Origin: Stramonita haemastoma
Lineage: Eukaryota > Mollusca > Gastropoda > Neogastropoda > Muricidae
Reading direction: 5' to 3'
Length of the DNA stretch: 40,000 nt
Assembly (NCBI GenBank): GCA_030674155.1
Contig: CM060319.1
Location: forward strand, 4,855,596-4,895,595
How positions within the stretch are numbered: position 1 is the first letter of the stretch; each line of letters begins with the position of its first letter. Made by a program: the position numbers and the translations under genes. Shown piece by piece: positions 39,651 to 40,000 of this stretch. A model generated the notes under the pieces. The model saw only the letters and a list, made by a program, of their open reading frames with translations, was not told the DNA's origin and did no database searches.

Positions 39651-39781
39651 CACAGTACTTAAATTCTACTCCTTTTCCAGACTGAAACTCAAGAAACAGG
39701 GGCAAAGAAAAAAAAAAGGGGGGGGGGGAGAGAAAAGATGGTTAAAAAATTAAAAGAAAAAATACAGGGGATGGGATGGGA

Positions 39782-40000
<219 letters not shown>

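Overview
The window looks like lophotrochozoan, most likely molluscan (gastropod-like), nuclear DNA from an intergenic region or a very long intron. The basis is the type of dispersed repeats: tRNA-headed SINEs with tails I associate with snail and other molluscan genomes, non-LTR retrotransposon relics of at least three kinds, and an extreme density of GT, CT, GA, GAA and CTGT microsatellites. I found no intact host protein-coding gene. Almost every long open frame is a translation of simple repeats or a shadow of a retroelement relic. The only hint of a host gene is a promoter-like, GC-richer stretch with consensus splice donors on the minus strand at 35.97-36.11 kb.

Layout. 1-8.4 kb is mostly microsatellite and minisatellite DNA with three SINE pieces and a (TA)n tract. 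8.41-8.69 kb is a minus-strand SINE whose head joins a tRNA-like A box to a 5S rRNA-like segment. 9.04-10.31 kb is T-rich, vaguely repetitive DNA split by a clean tRNA-derived SINE with a perfect 14-bp target-site duplication. 10.4-16.8 kb is a graveyard of non-LTR retrotransposons: a minus-strand endonuclease relic, a plus-strand C-terminal relic, a plus-strand endonuclease relic, and a minus-strand I/Nimb-like element with reverse transcriptase, RNase H remnant, C-terminal domain and 3' tail. 17.1-17.8 kb repeats the 3' tail of that last element in a loose old tandem array.

18.6-21.0 kb and 27.7-29.7 kb are diverged copies of one segment, the first expanded by a 32-33 bp minisatellite. Further I-like copies lie at 21.1 and 21.7-22.3 kb. 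Between the duplicated segments is a 3.25-kb satellite (23.46-26.71 kb) with a 60-bp unit that corresponds to the extreme 3' end of the I-like retrotransposon. It holds an inserted element and is followed by a G-rich minisatellite. 31-36 kb carries further SINE pieces, an element present in interrupted and uninterrupted forms, and the candidate promoter. 36-40 kb is dominated by polypyrimidine, GT, GAA and GA microsatellites.

The strongest biological story is the conversion of a retrotransposon 3' end into satellite DNA. It is visible in three stages: dispersed tails, a loose ~100-bp-spaced array and a regular 60-bp satellite. Everything here comes from reading the sequence by eye; family assignments were not checked against any database.
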